Shown here in pieces: positions 19,204 through 27,706 of a DNA stretch of 45,363 nucleotides. Numbering within the stretch: the first letter of the stretch is position 1; each line of letters begins with the position of its first letter. Origin of the DNA: Methanobacteriaceae archaeon (GTDB taxonomy: Archaea; Methanobacteriota; Methanobacteria; Methanobacteriales; Methanobacteriaceae). The notes under the pieces are model-generated. The model was not told the DNA's origin, made no database searches, and was given only the letters and a program-made list of their open reading frames with translations. The translations under genes and the position numbers were made by a program. Location of the stretch: positions 1 to 45,363 of the forward strand of contig CAAFWR010000017.1 in NCBI GenBank assembly GCA_900766745.1, written 5' to 3'.

Positions 19204-19896
19204 TCAAACTAATTTGAATTTAGAAAGAATTTTATCATCTGCTCCATAAGGCTTATTCCTATAGTATAATTTACCATGATCAACAATTACACCATGATAA
19301 TTCTCATAATCCCTTACATCGCCTATGAAATTATCTTCGAAGAGCTTTTTAAGTTGCAAATAAGTTACCTTCTCATTTACATAACCTAAATAGATAAATA
19401 TCCTTTTTGTATATGCATCTACAACAAACTGTTTTTCCCTATAGGCATATAACAAAATAGAATCTGCAGTCTCATTTCCAACTCCTTTAACAGACAGGAC
19501 TTCTTTTCTTGAAGGGGTTTTTCCATCTAAATCAATATAAAATTCAGTTATGTTTTCCAAATAAATTGTTTTCTGATTATAATACCCTGTAGGTTTTATC
19601 AGCTGTTTAAATAAATCAGGATCTTCTTTAATAAATCTCCTGATATTTAATGGATTAAAATCAGTGTATCGAGATAGATTTTTCAATGCTTTATTTACAC
19701 TGTCCCATGTTGTGTTTTGAGTTAAAATAGCTCCTATGATAATTTCAAATCGTTTAATTTCCTCAATTGAATATTGGTCATCATTTATCGTGCTTTTATT
19801 ATAAACATCTGATGTTGGCCACCAATCCCCCTCCCGACCATAGACATCAAGTAATGTTTTATAAATATTGTTTATGTTCTCCTGGATTCTATTCAT
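19204..19896 (-). CDS. Endonuclease III-related DNA glycosylase (MagIII/COG2231-like), no Fe-S cysteines
   Basis: The 230-residue protein has the helix-hairpin-helix (LSVKGVGNETADSILLYA) followed by the Gly/Pro-Asp region with catalytic Asp in FVVDAYTKR. The Nth lysine (GxGRKTA) is replaced by Glu in GNETA, so it should be a monofunctional glycosylase rather than an Nth-type lyase, as in the MagIII 3-methyladenine group. The C-terminal part (YHGVIVDHGKLYY...KPYGADD) keeps the family layout, but none of the four Fe-S cysteines is present. The ATG at 19896 is chosen because GGTGAT sits three bases upstream; a GTG at 19917 is in frame but lacks such a site. Confidence 0.82.
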   Translation of the reverse strand: MNRIQENINNIYKTLLDVYGREGDWWPTSDVYNKSTINDDQYSIEEIKRFEIIIGAILTQNTTWDSVNKALKNLSRYTDFNPLNIRRFIKEDPDLFKQLIKPTGYYNQKTIYLENITEFYIDLDGKTPSRKEVLSVKGVGNETADSILLYAYREKQFVVDAYTKRIFIYLGYVNEKVTYLQLKKLFEDNFIGDVRDYENYHGVIVDHGKLYYRNKPYGADDKILSKFKLV

Positions 19897-19911
19897 AATA
19901 TCACCAATATT

Positions 19912-19925
19912 TTTCACATGTGAAA
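19912..19925. promoter_or_regulatory. Perfect 14-bp palindrome in divergent promoter
   Basis: TTTCACATGTGAAA is a perfect inverted repeat in the 86-bp region between the glycosylase gene (minus) and aroC (plus). Its location fits a binding site for a dimeric regulator, but no such regulator is encoded nearby and chance occurrence in AT-rich DNA cannot be excluded. Confidence 0.35.
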
Positions 19926-19982
19926 TAATATAATTTACAATTATAAATAGTTTGTTAAATAAAAATTAAAATGTGTGATAAT

Positions 19983-21068
19983 ATGGTAAATCGATTTGGA
20001 AAAGTTTTTTCTGTTACAAGTTTTGGAGCAAGTCATGGAAAAGCTATAGGGGCAGTTGTAGATGGATGTCCAGCTAACCTAGAATTAAGTGCATTAGACA
20101 TACAAAAAGAATTAGATAAACGAAAACCTGGAACTAGTGCAGTTACAACACCGCGTAAAGAAAATGATGAAGTGCAGATACTTTCTGGAATTTTTGAAGG
20201 AAAAACAGATGGAACACCGATAGCTGGAATTGTCTTTAATAAAAACCAACATTCCAAAGATTATTCATTATTTAAAGACACTCCACGCCCATCACATGGA
20301 GATTATGGTTGGATGAGCAAGTATGGAAACTACGACTACAATGGTGGAGGTCGTGGAAGTGGAAGAACAACTATAGGGCATGTGATTGGAGGTGCAATAG
20401 CTAAAAAACTTCTGAAAAAATATGGAATTGAAGTAATAGCCCATGTAACACAAATTGGAGATATAAAGGCAAAGGAATTTGATAAAGAAACTATTGAAAA
20501 GAATGTTGTTAGATGCGGAGATGAAAAAGCTGCAAAAGAAATGGAAGATTTGATAATAGCTAAAAAGTCAGAAGGAAATTCAGTAGGAGGAGTAGTTGAA
20601 ATAATGGCTACTGGAGTACCTGTAGGACTTGGAGAACCGATATTTGGAAAAATAGATGGGGATATTGCAGAAGTCTTAATGAGCATTGGAGCTGTAAAAG
20701 GTGTTGAAATAGGCTCTGGATTTGAAGTAGCAGCAAAACTTGGTTCTGAAAATAATGATGAGTTTTACATTGAAAATAAAGAAATAAAAACAAAAACCAA
20801 TAATTCTGGTGGGATTATTGGTGGAATGAGTAATGGAATGCCCCTAATTGCAAGAATAGCTATTAAACCAACACCATCAATATCAAAAATACAGGATACT
20901 GTTGATTTAAGTCAAATGAAAAACAAGAAGATAGAAATAAAAGGAAGACATGACCCTTGTATTGCTCCAAGAATAACAGTTGTAGCTGAATCAAGTGTAG
21001 CTATTGTAATAGCCGACCACATGATTCGTTCAGGATTTATACACCCTGCAAACATTGAAAATGATTAA
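19983..21068 (+). CDS. aroC: Chorismate synthase
   Basis: The protein opens with the family signature [21 protein letters not shown] and contains the conserved [20 protein letters not shown] block and the C-terminal RHDPCIAPR motif. At 361 residues it is full length. It converts EPSP to chorismate using reduced FMN, the last common step to aromatic amino acids. The ATG at 19983 is preferred over 19971. TGTGAT lies three bases before it, matching the spacing seen at other starts here, and family members begin close to this point. Its 3' end is 2 bp from that of the convergent MBL gene. Confidence 0.95.
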   Translation: MVNRFGKVFSVTSFGASHGKAIGAVVDGCPANLELSALDIQKELDKRKPGTSAVTTPRKENDEVQILSGIFEGKTDGTPIAGIVFNKNQHSKDYSLFKDTPRPSHGDYGWMSKYGNYDYNGGGRGSGRTTIGHVIGGAIAKKLLKKYGIEVIAHVTQIGDIKAKEFDKETIEKNVVRCGDEKAAKEMEDLIIAKKSEGNSVGGVVEIMATGVPVGLGEPIFGKIDGDIAEVLMSIGAVKGVEIGSGFEVAAKLGSENNDEFYIENKEIKTKTNNSGGIIGGMSNGMPLIARIAIKPTPSISKIQDTVDLSQMKNKKIEIKGRHDPCIAPRITVVAESSVAIVIADHMIRSGFIHPANIEND

Positions 21069-21070
21069 TC

Positions 21071-21967
21071 TCATTTATTTATTTTTAATTCATCATATTC
21101 TTTATTTTTTAATGTAGTTTGATAACTTGTTCTCCTTTCTTTTTTTGATAATTCGGGATTGGTATCTCTTAAGGATTTCATTCTAGAATACTGCGGTTTT
21201 TTGAAGTTTACGTCTAAAGACATGCCGTCAAAAGCAGCTAATGTCTTAATACCAGTTTTTCTAGTAATTTCTTTAGCTTCAGAAATAGGATTTGAGTTAA
21301 TCATTTTTAAACCAAAATGAGTCATGATAGCTAATTTAGGTTTCACTTTTTTGATTAAATCTGCAAAGTTCTTAGAACACATGTGTCCCCTTATTGTTTT
21401 ATCCCCAGACCTAAGAACACTTCCTATTAAGATATCTGCTCCTTCATGATATTTCTCTAACCCATCAAAGTTAGATGTATCTGATGTATAGGATATCTTT
21501 ATGTTTCCTTCATTGATTTGAAATCCTATACCAGTAGGGTCACCATGGATTGTTTTAGTTCCTTTTATCGAAATTCCGTTGAATTTTTTATATTCATCTG
21601 GTTTAAGTATGATATTTTTAGACTTGCTTCTATGATAATTAGATATGCATGGCCCAAATTGTTCAAAACCGTTGAAAACACTTTCACTTCCAATTATAAC
21701 TCCATTATCCCGAGTCATTCCTTTGGTTATAGCTTCAATTAGAATTTCTGCATCAGTATAGTGATCTGTATGCGAATGAGAGATAAAAACACCTGAGAGA
21801 TTTCTTGGATCTAGACCAAATTGGTATGTTCTAACAAGAGCGCCAGGACCTGGATCGATATGATAATTTTTACCTCTTAAATTATCAATTCGAAAACCAC
21901 CAGTCATTCTTCGCTGACCAATAGTAGCAAATCTTCCACCACCAGTTCCTAAAAATGTTATTTTCAT
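21071..21967 (-). CDS. MBL-fold metal-dependent hydrolase (RNase Z / PqqB-like)
   Basis: The 298-residue protein has a metallo-beta-lactamase core: the N-terminal MKITFLGTGGG strand-turn, the metal motif SHSHTDHYTD, a distal DTSN acid, and the histidines in RGHMCS and MTHFG. The C-terminal ~40 residues are Lys/Arg-rich. The family cuts phosphodiesters or thioesters; the substrate is not evident. AGGAGGG gives a strong ribosome-binding site. It follows an unknown 292-residue gene by 15 bp and is probably cotranscribed with it. Confidence 0.82.
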   Translation of the reverse strand: MKITFLGTGGGRFATIGQRRMTGGFRIDNLRGKNYHIDPGPGALVRTYQFGLDPRNLSGVFISHSHTDHYTDAEILIEAITKGMTRDNGVIIGSESVFNGFEQFGPCISNYHRSKSKNIILKPDEYKKFNGISIKGTKTIHGDPTGIGFQINEGNIKISYTSDTSNFDGLEKYHEGADILIGSVLRSGDKTIRGHMCSKNFADLIKKVKPKLAIMTHFGLKMINSNPISEAKEITRKTGIKTLAAFDGMSLDVNFKKPQYSRMKSLRDTNPELSKKERRTSYQTTLKNKEYDELKINK

Positions 21968-21982
21968 TTATCCCTCCTGTAG

Positions 21983-22861
21983 CTATTTATTACATAGAAT
22001 TATATTACATGTAAGGGAAGACTTGTCTTTTTTAAGGCGCAACTCTTCTCCTTCAATAACTACTTCATCCCCGACTTTGACGTTGCTGTTTTCGCTGAAC
22101 ATTAAGACATTTTCATTAGGTCCAGATAATTCTTTCCAGTTAAAATCATAGGCAACAGTATTGTCATTTAATTTAACTTCTAACATGTTTCCGTCAATAT
22201 TGATTACTTTACCGATTGACCCTTCATCGATTATTTTAGATGCTAACTCAATTTCCCTTGATTTTTCAATTAAATCGTTTTGCAGTTTTTGTCTAAACTT
22301 GGTTAGAAGTTTAATATCAGTAGCTATTAATTCGTCCAAATGTTCTTGGGCTTGTTTTGGAGTGTAAGATTCGTTTTTTATTAAGACATCAACTTCATTA
22401 CCTACAGTTGGTGTTGTTTTAGAAACTTCTTTAATAATTTCAGCAAAGATATCTCCCATATATTTTAAACTTAATGATGATTTCCACTTTTTAGAAATCA
22501 GCTTTTCGGCTTCTGATTTAGCATGTTTATTTCCAAAGATGATTATTGCTTTTTCACCTGGGCTTTTTGATGTAATGTCTGAACCGATGATTTCAACAAT
22601 TTGAAAACCATTTGTAGTTGCATAAATTCTTTTTCTTTTTGTTTCAAAAGCGCCTTTAGAACTTACTTCCCCTCTTAAAACATCATCGACTGTGCTGATC
22701 TTACTACCATCATTAGAAATTTTAATTTGGATATCTAAACTTTGAGCTCTAGACATTAATTCATCATCGGTTTTTATTTTACCTCCATAGAGATCTTCTT
22801 CAAGTTCGGCTAGATTTTCCTTGTTTCCAAAAAATGCTATTTTCCTTTTGTCACTAGCCAT
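21983..22861 (-). CDS. Conserved hypothetical protein, 292 aa
   Basis: I do not recognise a family. The protein is soluble with no signal or membrane segment. Residues 1-130 look alpha/beta (RKIAFFGNKENLAELEEDL, EKAIIIFGNKHAKSEAEKL). Residues ~165-215 are a charged helical stretch that may coil. The last ~80 residues look like a small beta-barrel resembling an NfeD/OB type (IGKVINIDGNMLEVKLNDN ... VKVGDEVVIEGEELRLKK). It sits 15 bp upstream of the MBL hydrolase on the same strand, so it may act with that enzyme. That link is inferred from context only. Confidence 0.75.
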   Translation of the reverse strand: MASDKRKIAFFGNKENLAELEEDLYGGKIKTDDELMSRAQSLDIQIKISNDGSKISTVDDVLRGEVSSKGAFETKRKRIYATTNGFQIVEIIGSDITSKSPGEKAIIIFGNKHAKSEAEKLISKKWKSSLSLKYMGDIFAEIIKEVSKTTPTVGNEVDVLIKNESYTPKQAQEHLDELIATDIKLLTKFRQKLQNDLIEKSREIELASKIIDEGSIGKVINIDGNMLEVKLNDNTVAYDFNWKELSGPNENVLMFSENSNVKVGDEVVIEGEELRLKKDKSSLTCNIILCNK

Positions 22862-23191
22862 TACAGATCCTTTTTTACCAATGTATGCTATTATTAAACT
22901 AATAATTACTACCTCCCTTCAGTTAATATAATTACACTATAATATACATTATAAAATTATATATGTAATAAATGTTTTTAACATATAAGCGGATTGTTGT
23001 TTTTATGAATATAAATTATGGTTCCTTTATAAAAAATAGATAATCTTAAAATCAATAATTGCCCTATTAATGAAAATTAAATAGTTTTTAGCATATAATT
23101 ATATATGAAATAAAAACTAAACTTATTAGATAAGATGAATTGTTAATTATTTATCATTATAAATAATTAAAATAATAGAGGAGACTAATTT
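22862..23191. promoter_or_regulatory. Divergent intergenic region before the ADP-forming synthetase
   Basis: About 330 bp without a credible gene. It holds TATA-like tracts for both directions: near 22935-22970 for the minus-strand unknown gene, and near 23093-23106 or 23156-23167 for the plus-strand synthetase. GAGGAG (from 23178) precedes the synthetase start. No clear palindromic operator was seen. Confidence 0.4.
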
Positions 23192-25291
23192 ATGAAAGAT
23201 CTCAATAAGATATTTAAACCTGAATCTGTAGCTGTAATTGGAGCTTCAGATACTCCTGGAAAAGTAGGATACATTATTGTATCAAATATGATTTCTGGAG
23301 GATATAAGGGAAAAATTTACCCGGTAAATCCTAAAGGCGGAGAAATTCAAGGATTAAAAGCTTATAAAAACATAAAAGATATTCCGGAAAAAGTCGATTT
23401 AGTAATAATGTCCATTCCAGCAGCTTTTGTAAACGAATCTGTAAAAGATTGTGGTGAAGCTGGTGTGGAGAATATGGTAGTAATCAGTGCTGGATTTAAA
23501 GAAGTTGGTGAAGAAGGCGCAAAATTAGAAGAAGAATTAACTGCCCTTGGAAAACAATATGGAATCAACATTATTGGACCAAACAGTTTAGGTACTACTG
23601 ATTCACATACCCCATTAAACTCTTCATTTTCACAAATGATGCCACCAGCAGGAAATATTGCTTTCATTTCCCAAAGTGGAGCTATGATGGTAGCTATTCT
23701 TGATTGGAGTATAACTTCAGGAATTGGATTCAGTAAAGTAATCAGTTTAGGAAACAAAGCAGGAGTAACAGAAATTGAATTAATGAAATACTTAGCTGAT
23801 GACCCTGAAACTGCTGTAATAATCTGTTATTTAGAATCAATTTCAGATGATGATAACTTTGTAAATGCATTAAGAGAAACTGCAACCAAAAAGCCGATTA
23901 TTGTTCTTAAATCAGGTTCCAGTTCAGCTGGTGCAGAAGCAGCATCATCACATACCGGCGCATTAGCAGGCAGTGATATTGCATTTGACACTGCATTTAG
24001 ACAATCAGGAATCTTACGTGTAGAAACAATGGCAGACCTATTTGACTTAGGTTTAGCATTTTCCAAAGCACCACTTCCAACAGGACCTAATGTAGCTATT
24101 ATCACCAATGCTGGTGGTGGAGGAGTAGTAACTGTAGACGCAATGGAAAAAGCAGGCCTAGAACTTGTTAAATTTGATGACGAGACCAAAGCAAGATTAA
24201 GAGACTGCATACCTGATGAAGGTAGTGTGAATAATCCAATTGACGTTCTTGGAGATGCTCCTGTTGCAAGATACAAAGAATCCTTAGATATTGTTTTAGA
24301 GGATCCGCAAGTAGACAGCTTAATTATCATGGTATGTCCAACTGCATCTGCTGATCCTGATGGAATTGCAGAAGTTATTCTTGAAGCTGAGAAAAAATTC
24401 GAAAAACCTATCCTTGTTGTAAACATGGGAGGTCCATCATTTGAAAACGCAAATAAAATGCTTAGAGAAAATAATGTGCCAACTTATGTATTCCCTGAAA
24501 CCGCAGTAAAAGCTCTTGAAGCAATGACACGTTATGCACGTTTAGAAAATAGAGAATACAAAGACTGTGTAACTAACATCAAAGGAACCGACCCTGATGC
24601 AGTAAGTAAAATCTTTGAAAAAGTTAAAGCAGACGGAAGAGACACATTACTTGGAAGTGAAGCATATGCAGTAGCTGAAGCATATGGCATCGAAGCAGCT
24701 CCAATCAAACTTGCAACATCTGCAACTGAAGCAGGAAAACTTGCAGAAGAAATGGGTTTCCCAGTTGTACTTAAAATCGCTTCCGATAAAATACTTCACA
24801 AATCAGACATTGGGGGAGTAAAAGTTGGAATCGAAACTAAAGAAGAAGCAGAAGCAACTTACGATGAAATCATAGCTAATGCAAAAAAAGCTCATCCTGA
24901 TATTGTCCCTGACGGAGTAGAAGTTCAAAAAATGATGCCTACCGGTCAAGAAGTTCTTGTAGGTATGATTAAAGACAAACAATTCGGTCCAATGATTGCT
25001 TTCGGTATGGGCGGAATCTATGTAAACCTCATTGAAGATGTAGCATTCAACCTTGCTAAAGGCCTTACCTGTCAAGAAATCGATGAGCAAATTGATAAAA
25101 CTAAAGTTTCAACATTACTTAACGGTTACAGAGGAGATGCTCCTTGTGACATTGATGCAGTAAAAGAAGCTATTAAAAGAATAGCTAAATTAACTTTAGA
25201 CTTCCCAGAAATATCTGAATTAGATATTAATCCAATCTTTGTTTATGAAGACGGATCAAGCGCTCTTGATGTAAAAATTAAACTTGAATAA
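23192..25291 (+). CDS. ADP-forming acetate/acyl-CoA ligase, fused alpha-beta
   Basis: The 699-residue protein carries the alpha part (residues 1 to ~450) and the ATP-grasp beta part (~470 to the end) in one chain. The start is the CoA-binding Rossmann domain (FKPESVAVIGASDTPGKVGY). H254 in ASSHTGALAG is the expected phosphohistidine. The C-terminus has the ATP-grasp lysine/glycine segments (GFPVVLKIASDKILHKSD, GGVKVG). It interconverts acetyl-CoA (or another acyl-CoA) plus ADP and phosphate with acetate plus ATP. In a hydrogenotrophic gut methanogen it most likely serves acetate activation or disposal. GAGGAG supports the start. It is a single-gene unit closed by a hairpin at its stop codon. 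Confidence 0.93.
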   Translation: MKDLNKIFKPESVAVIGASDTPGKVGYIIVSNMISGGYKGKIYPVNPKGGEIQGLKAYKNIKDIPEKVDLVIMSIPAAFVNESVKDCGEAGVENMVVISAGFKEVGEEGAKLEEELTALGKQYGINIIGPNSLGTTDSHTPLNSSFSQMMPPAGNIAFISQSGAMMVAILDWSITSGIGFSKVISLGNKAGVTEIELMKYLADDPETAVIICYLESISDDDNFVNALRETATKKPIIVLKSGSSSAGAEAASSHTGALAGSDIAFDTAFRQSGILRVETMADLFDLGLAFSKAPLPTGPNVAIITNAGGGGVVTVDAMEKAGLELVKFDDETKARLRDCIPDEGSVNNPIDVLGDAPVARYKESLDIVLEDPQVDSLIIMVCPTASADPDGIAEVILEAEKKFEKPILVVNMGGPSFENANKMLRENNVPTYVFPETAVKALEAMTRYARLENREYKDCVTNIKGTDPDAVSKIFEKVKADGRDTLLGSEAYAVAEAYGIEAAPIKLATSATEAGKLAEEMGFPVVLKIASDKILHKSDIGGVKVGIETKEEAEATYDEIIANAKKAHPDIVPDGVEVQKMMPTGQEVLVGMIKDKQFGPMIAFGMGGIYVNLIEDVAFNLAKGLTCQEIDEQIDKTKVSTLLNGYRGDAPCDIDAVKEAIKRIAKLTLDFPEISELDINPIFVYEDGSSALDVKIKLE

Positions 25292-25330
25292 ATTTCTCAT
25301 TTTTATGAGAAATTCTCTTTTTATTTATTT
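25291..25330 (+). terminator. Hairpin terminator overlapping the synthetase stop codon
   Basis: AATTTCTCAT (25291-25300), loop TTTT, ATGAGAAATT (25305-25314) form a perfect 10-bp stem, followed by a T-rich run to about 25330. The first stem base is the last base of the TAA stop. A bacterial-style hairpin plus U-tract is uncommon in archaea, which mostly rely on U-tracts. Confidence 0.65.
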
Positions 25331-25487
25331 CTTAACCTATATAATAGCTATCATTTACTTGTTTTCAATGACTTAATATAAAATAATCATAAATTCTTTA
25401 GATTAAGTTATATAGAATAGCAATTGCTGTAAAAATAATCATAGCTATTTTTAATTATATAGCTGCATAAACAGGACCTATAAACAT

Positions 25488-25498
25488 AATATTTAAAA
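25488..25498 (+). promoter_or_regulatory. Candidate TATA box for the 164-aa/DUF447 operon
   Basis: AATATTTAAAA lies about 40 bp before the ATG at 25538. A start site about 25 bp downstream would leave a short leader that still contains the GGTGAT site at 25529-25534. Confidence 0.4.
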
Positions 25499-25537
25499 AC
25501 TAAAAAAATAAATACACTACCTAAAAGAGGTGATAGA

Positions 25538-26032
25538 ATGAATGGCGAATTTAACTTAGAGCTTTATACAATAGCTATGACCAGATTAAACAATGGATTT
25601 GGAAAAATAGGAAACATAATCCAAGACAATGCATCAGCATTAAATATGGAAAACGAAGATGATGAAAGAGATAAGAAGTTCAGTAAAATGACAGCCGGAG
25701 TAAAAAGAGCATTACCTGATTTTACAACTGCATTGAAAGAATTTAAAGAACTCTATGCAGACATCCAATCAGATCTAAATCAAAAAGAAATAAGATTAGA
25801 TGACTATGAACCCTTCTTCAAACATGTAGTGGAAACATTTCCAAAATCATCAAAAGACCTTGAAGAAGGAATTAAAGGAATAAAAGAAGCAACAGCAAAC
25901 AGCAATGAAGAATTGAAAAATATTATTGCAGAATTAGGAGAGATAATTAACCAGACAATAGCTATATTTACTGATATCTATTCACTTTCAGCAAATAGCC
26001 TTGAAAAAATCAACAAAGGAGAATTAAAATGA
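25538..26032 (+). CDS. Hypothetical helical protein, 164 aa, coupled to DUF447 protein
   Basis: I do not recognise a named family. The sequence is almost all amphipathic helix, rich in Lys, Glu, Asn and Asp, with heptad-like runs (LKEFKELYADIQSDL, LEEGIKGIKEATANSNEELKNIIAELGEIINQTI), and no signal peptide or membrane segment. It probably forms a helical bundle or coiled coil. The GGTGAT-AGA-ATG start is ideal. Its stop overlaps the start of the DUF447 gene (ATGA), which implies translational coupling and possibly a complex with that flavoprotein. Confidence 0.85.
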   Translation: MNGEFNLELYTIAMTRLNNGFGKIGNIIQDNASALNMENEDDERDKKFSKMTAGVKRALPDFTTALKEFKELYADIQSDLNQKEIRLDDYEPFFKHVVETFPKSSKDLEEGIKGIKEATANSNEELKNIIAELGEIINQTIAIFTDIYSLSANSLEKINKGELK

Positions 26033-26628
26033 ATCTAGACAATTTAGGTATTGTTCCTAAGTTACAATACGAATGTATCTACACCACAATTTCCAAAGAT
26101 GGAGAAAAAAATGCAGCCCCTATTGCATTTATCTATTTGGGAGATAAAAAAGTATTCTGTAGAATTTTTGAAGATGCACAGACTTTTAAAAACATCAAAG
26201 AAACTGGAAAATATGTGGTAAACATAACACATGATCCGATGACCTTTGCATATGCGACAATATCTAACGTTCCTGAAGATTACTTCACAGATGATACTGA
26301 AATAGCTATTCTAAAAGATGCTCCATCATATCTAATTGTGAACGTAACAGATATCAAATCACCAACATCATCAGAAAGGGAACCTTATGAGATTAATGGA
26401 GAAATAAAAGAAGTTGTCGTTAATGATGAATCTGTAAAAGCCTTCAATCGTGGAATGGGATGCCTTATCGAATCTCTTGTAAACTATACAAGATATCACA
26501 TAGTAGATGAAAAAGGTAGAAAATACTATGACGAAAGACTTGAAGAAAATCAGAGAGTAATAAACAAAGTAGCAGACAGTGAAACAATCAAAGCTATAGA
26601 GCTACTTAAAAAAAATCAAGAAAAATAA
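26029..26628 (+). CDS. DUF447 family FMN-binding split-barrel protein
   Basis: The 199-residue protein looks like DUF447. It has an N-terminal split barrel (YECIYTTISKDGEKNAAPIAF, then VFCRIFEDAQTFKNIKETGKYVVNIT) and a C-terminal helical part (FNRGMGCLIESLVNYTRY). Members bind FMN and are common in archaea, sometimes near C1-metabolism genes; the reaction is not known to me. It overlaps the helical 164-residue gene by 4 bp and is the second gene of that pair. A hairpin shared with the convergent binding-protein gene follows it. Confidence 0.82.
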   Translation: MNLDNLGIVPKLQYECIYTTISKDGEKNAAPIAFIYLGDKKVFCRIFEDAQTFKNIKETGKYVVNITHDPMTFAYATISNVPEDYFTDDTEIAILKDAPSYLIVNVTDIKSPTSSEREPYEINGEIKEVVVNDESVKAFNRGMGCLIESLVNYTRYHIVDEKGRKYYDERLEENQRVINKVADSETIKAIELLKKNQEK

Positions 26629-26631
26629 AAA

Positions 26632-26655
26632 GGAAGTAAATTATTAATTACTTCC
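26632..26655. terminator. Bidirectional hairpin between convergent genes
   Basis: GGAAGTAA (26632-26639) and TTACTTCC (26648-26655) form an 8-bp stem around an AT loop. It lies in the 31-bp gap between the DUF447 gene (plus) and the binding-protein gene (minus), so it could end both transcripts. Confidence 0.5.
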
Positions 26656-26659
26656 AAAT

Positions 26660-27601
26660 TTAACCTTCCCAGAATATTTGTTGTTCTGTTAAAGGTTGTT
26701 TTAAAATACCTAAATCTACTTCTATATCCATAAAGTCCATTACGCTTTGTTTGAAAGTGTCATTTAAACCTGAAATGAAAGGAATACCACCAAGTGCTTT
26801 TTCTTCAACAGATACATCAGATACAATGTCTTTAGGTAACTGAGAAGCTGCTTTTTTAGGATTATCTTGGATGAATTTAGTAGCGTTAGCGTGAACATCG
26901 ACAATGTCTTTTACTTTGTCCGGATGATCATTGATAAACTTGTCAGATGCTGCAACTACACAACAAGGGTGTCCTGGAAGGATTTCACCAGAATCAATAA
27001 ATAGCTTATTACCATTTTCAGTAGCTATAGTCACATAAGGTTCATAGGTAAGCATACCATCAATCTTATTAGCGTTTAAAGCATCATTCATAGGTGCAAC
27101 TTTCATTGCAGATACGTTTAAATCATCAGTAGACATTCCATTTTCTTTTAGGTAGTAAGCAAGTAACATGTACTGAATAGATGCTTCTCCAGGAGTTGCA
27201 ATAGCTTTACCTTTTAAGTCAGAAACCTGATTGATTCCAGATTCATTAGATACAGCAATTCCACTACCTTCATTTTGAACCCCAGCTACAACTTTTACAG
27301 GGACTCCTTTTTCAATAGAAGATAAAACTGGAGTAATTCCTACATATCCAACATCAACTTCCCCACTAGCCATAGCAGTCATCAAGTCTCCACCATTATT
27401 AAACTGAACCAATTTGGTTTCAATTCCTTTATCTTTATATAAACCTTGAGCCTCAGCTACAAAAAGAGCAGCGTCATGATCAGAAGGAAGATATCCGATA
27501 GTTACTGTATTAGAATTGTTAGAACCGCTGAAAGCATAAGCTCCAACTCCAATAATTATAATAACAATCACGACAATAATTGCGAGTAATTTCTTATTCA
27601 T
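26660..27601 (-). CDS. Membrane-anchored ABC substrate-binding protein (SsuA/THI5-like), orphan
   Basis: The 313-residue protein starts with a positively charged N-terminus and a very hydrophobic segment (about residues 4-26). There is no lipobox cysteine, so it is probably an uncleaved membrane anchor with an external domain. The rest matches the NMT1/SsuA/TauA type II binding fold: VTIGYLPSDHDAALFVAEAQGLYKDKGI, then GGDLMTAMASGEVDVGYVG, and DALNANKIDGMLTYEPYV. Likely ligands are sulfonates, nitrate-like anions or pyrimidine precursors; the sequence does not decide. No permease or ATPase gene is adjacent. GGTGAT-ATA-ATG supports the start. Confidence 0.87.
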   Translation of the reverse strand: MNKKLLAIIVVIVIIIIGVGAYAFSGSNNSNTVTIGYLPSDHDAALFVAEAQGLYKDKGIETKLVQFNNGGDLMTAMASGEVDVGYVGITPVLSSIEKGVPVKVVAGVQNEGSGIAVSNESGINQVSDLKGKAIATPGEASIQYMLLAYYLKENGMSTDDLNVSAMKVAPMNDALNANKIDGMLTYEPYVTIATENGNKLFIDSGEILPGHPCCVVAASDKFINDHPDKVKDIVDVHANATKFIQDNPKKAASQLPKDIVSDVSVEEKALGGIPFISGLNDTFKQSVMDFMDIEVDLGILKQPLTEQQIFWEG

Positions 27602-27706
27602 TATATCACCAAAAAATATGATTACATTAATATTTATATGACTTCATAATATAAAAATTTAAAAAATCAATTGTGGCCAATTAGCTAAACCTTATGGATT
27701 TCCATA

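Noticed and set aside
25330..25480. Imperfect direct similarity between ttaacctatataatagctat and ttaagttatatagaatagc
   Set aside because: Short and AT-rich; could be chance, and no element ends or gene remnants were found.
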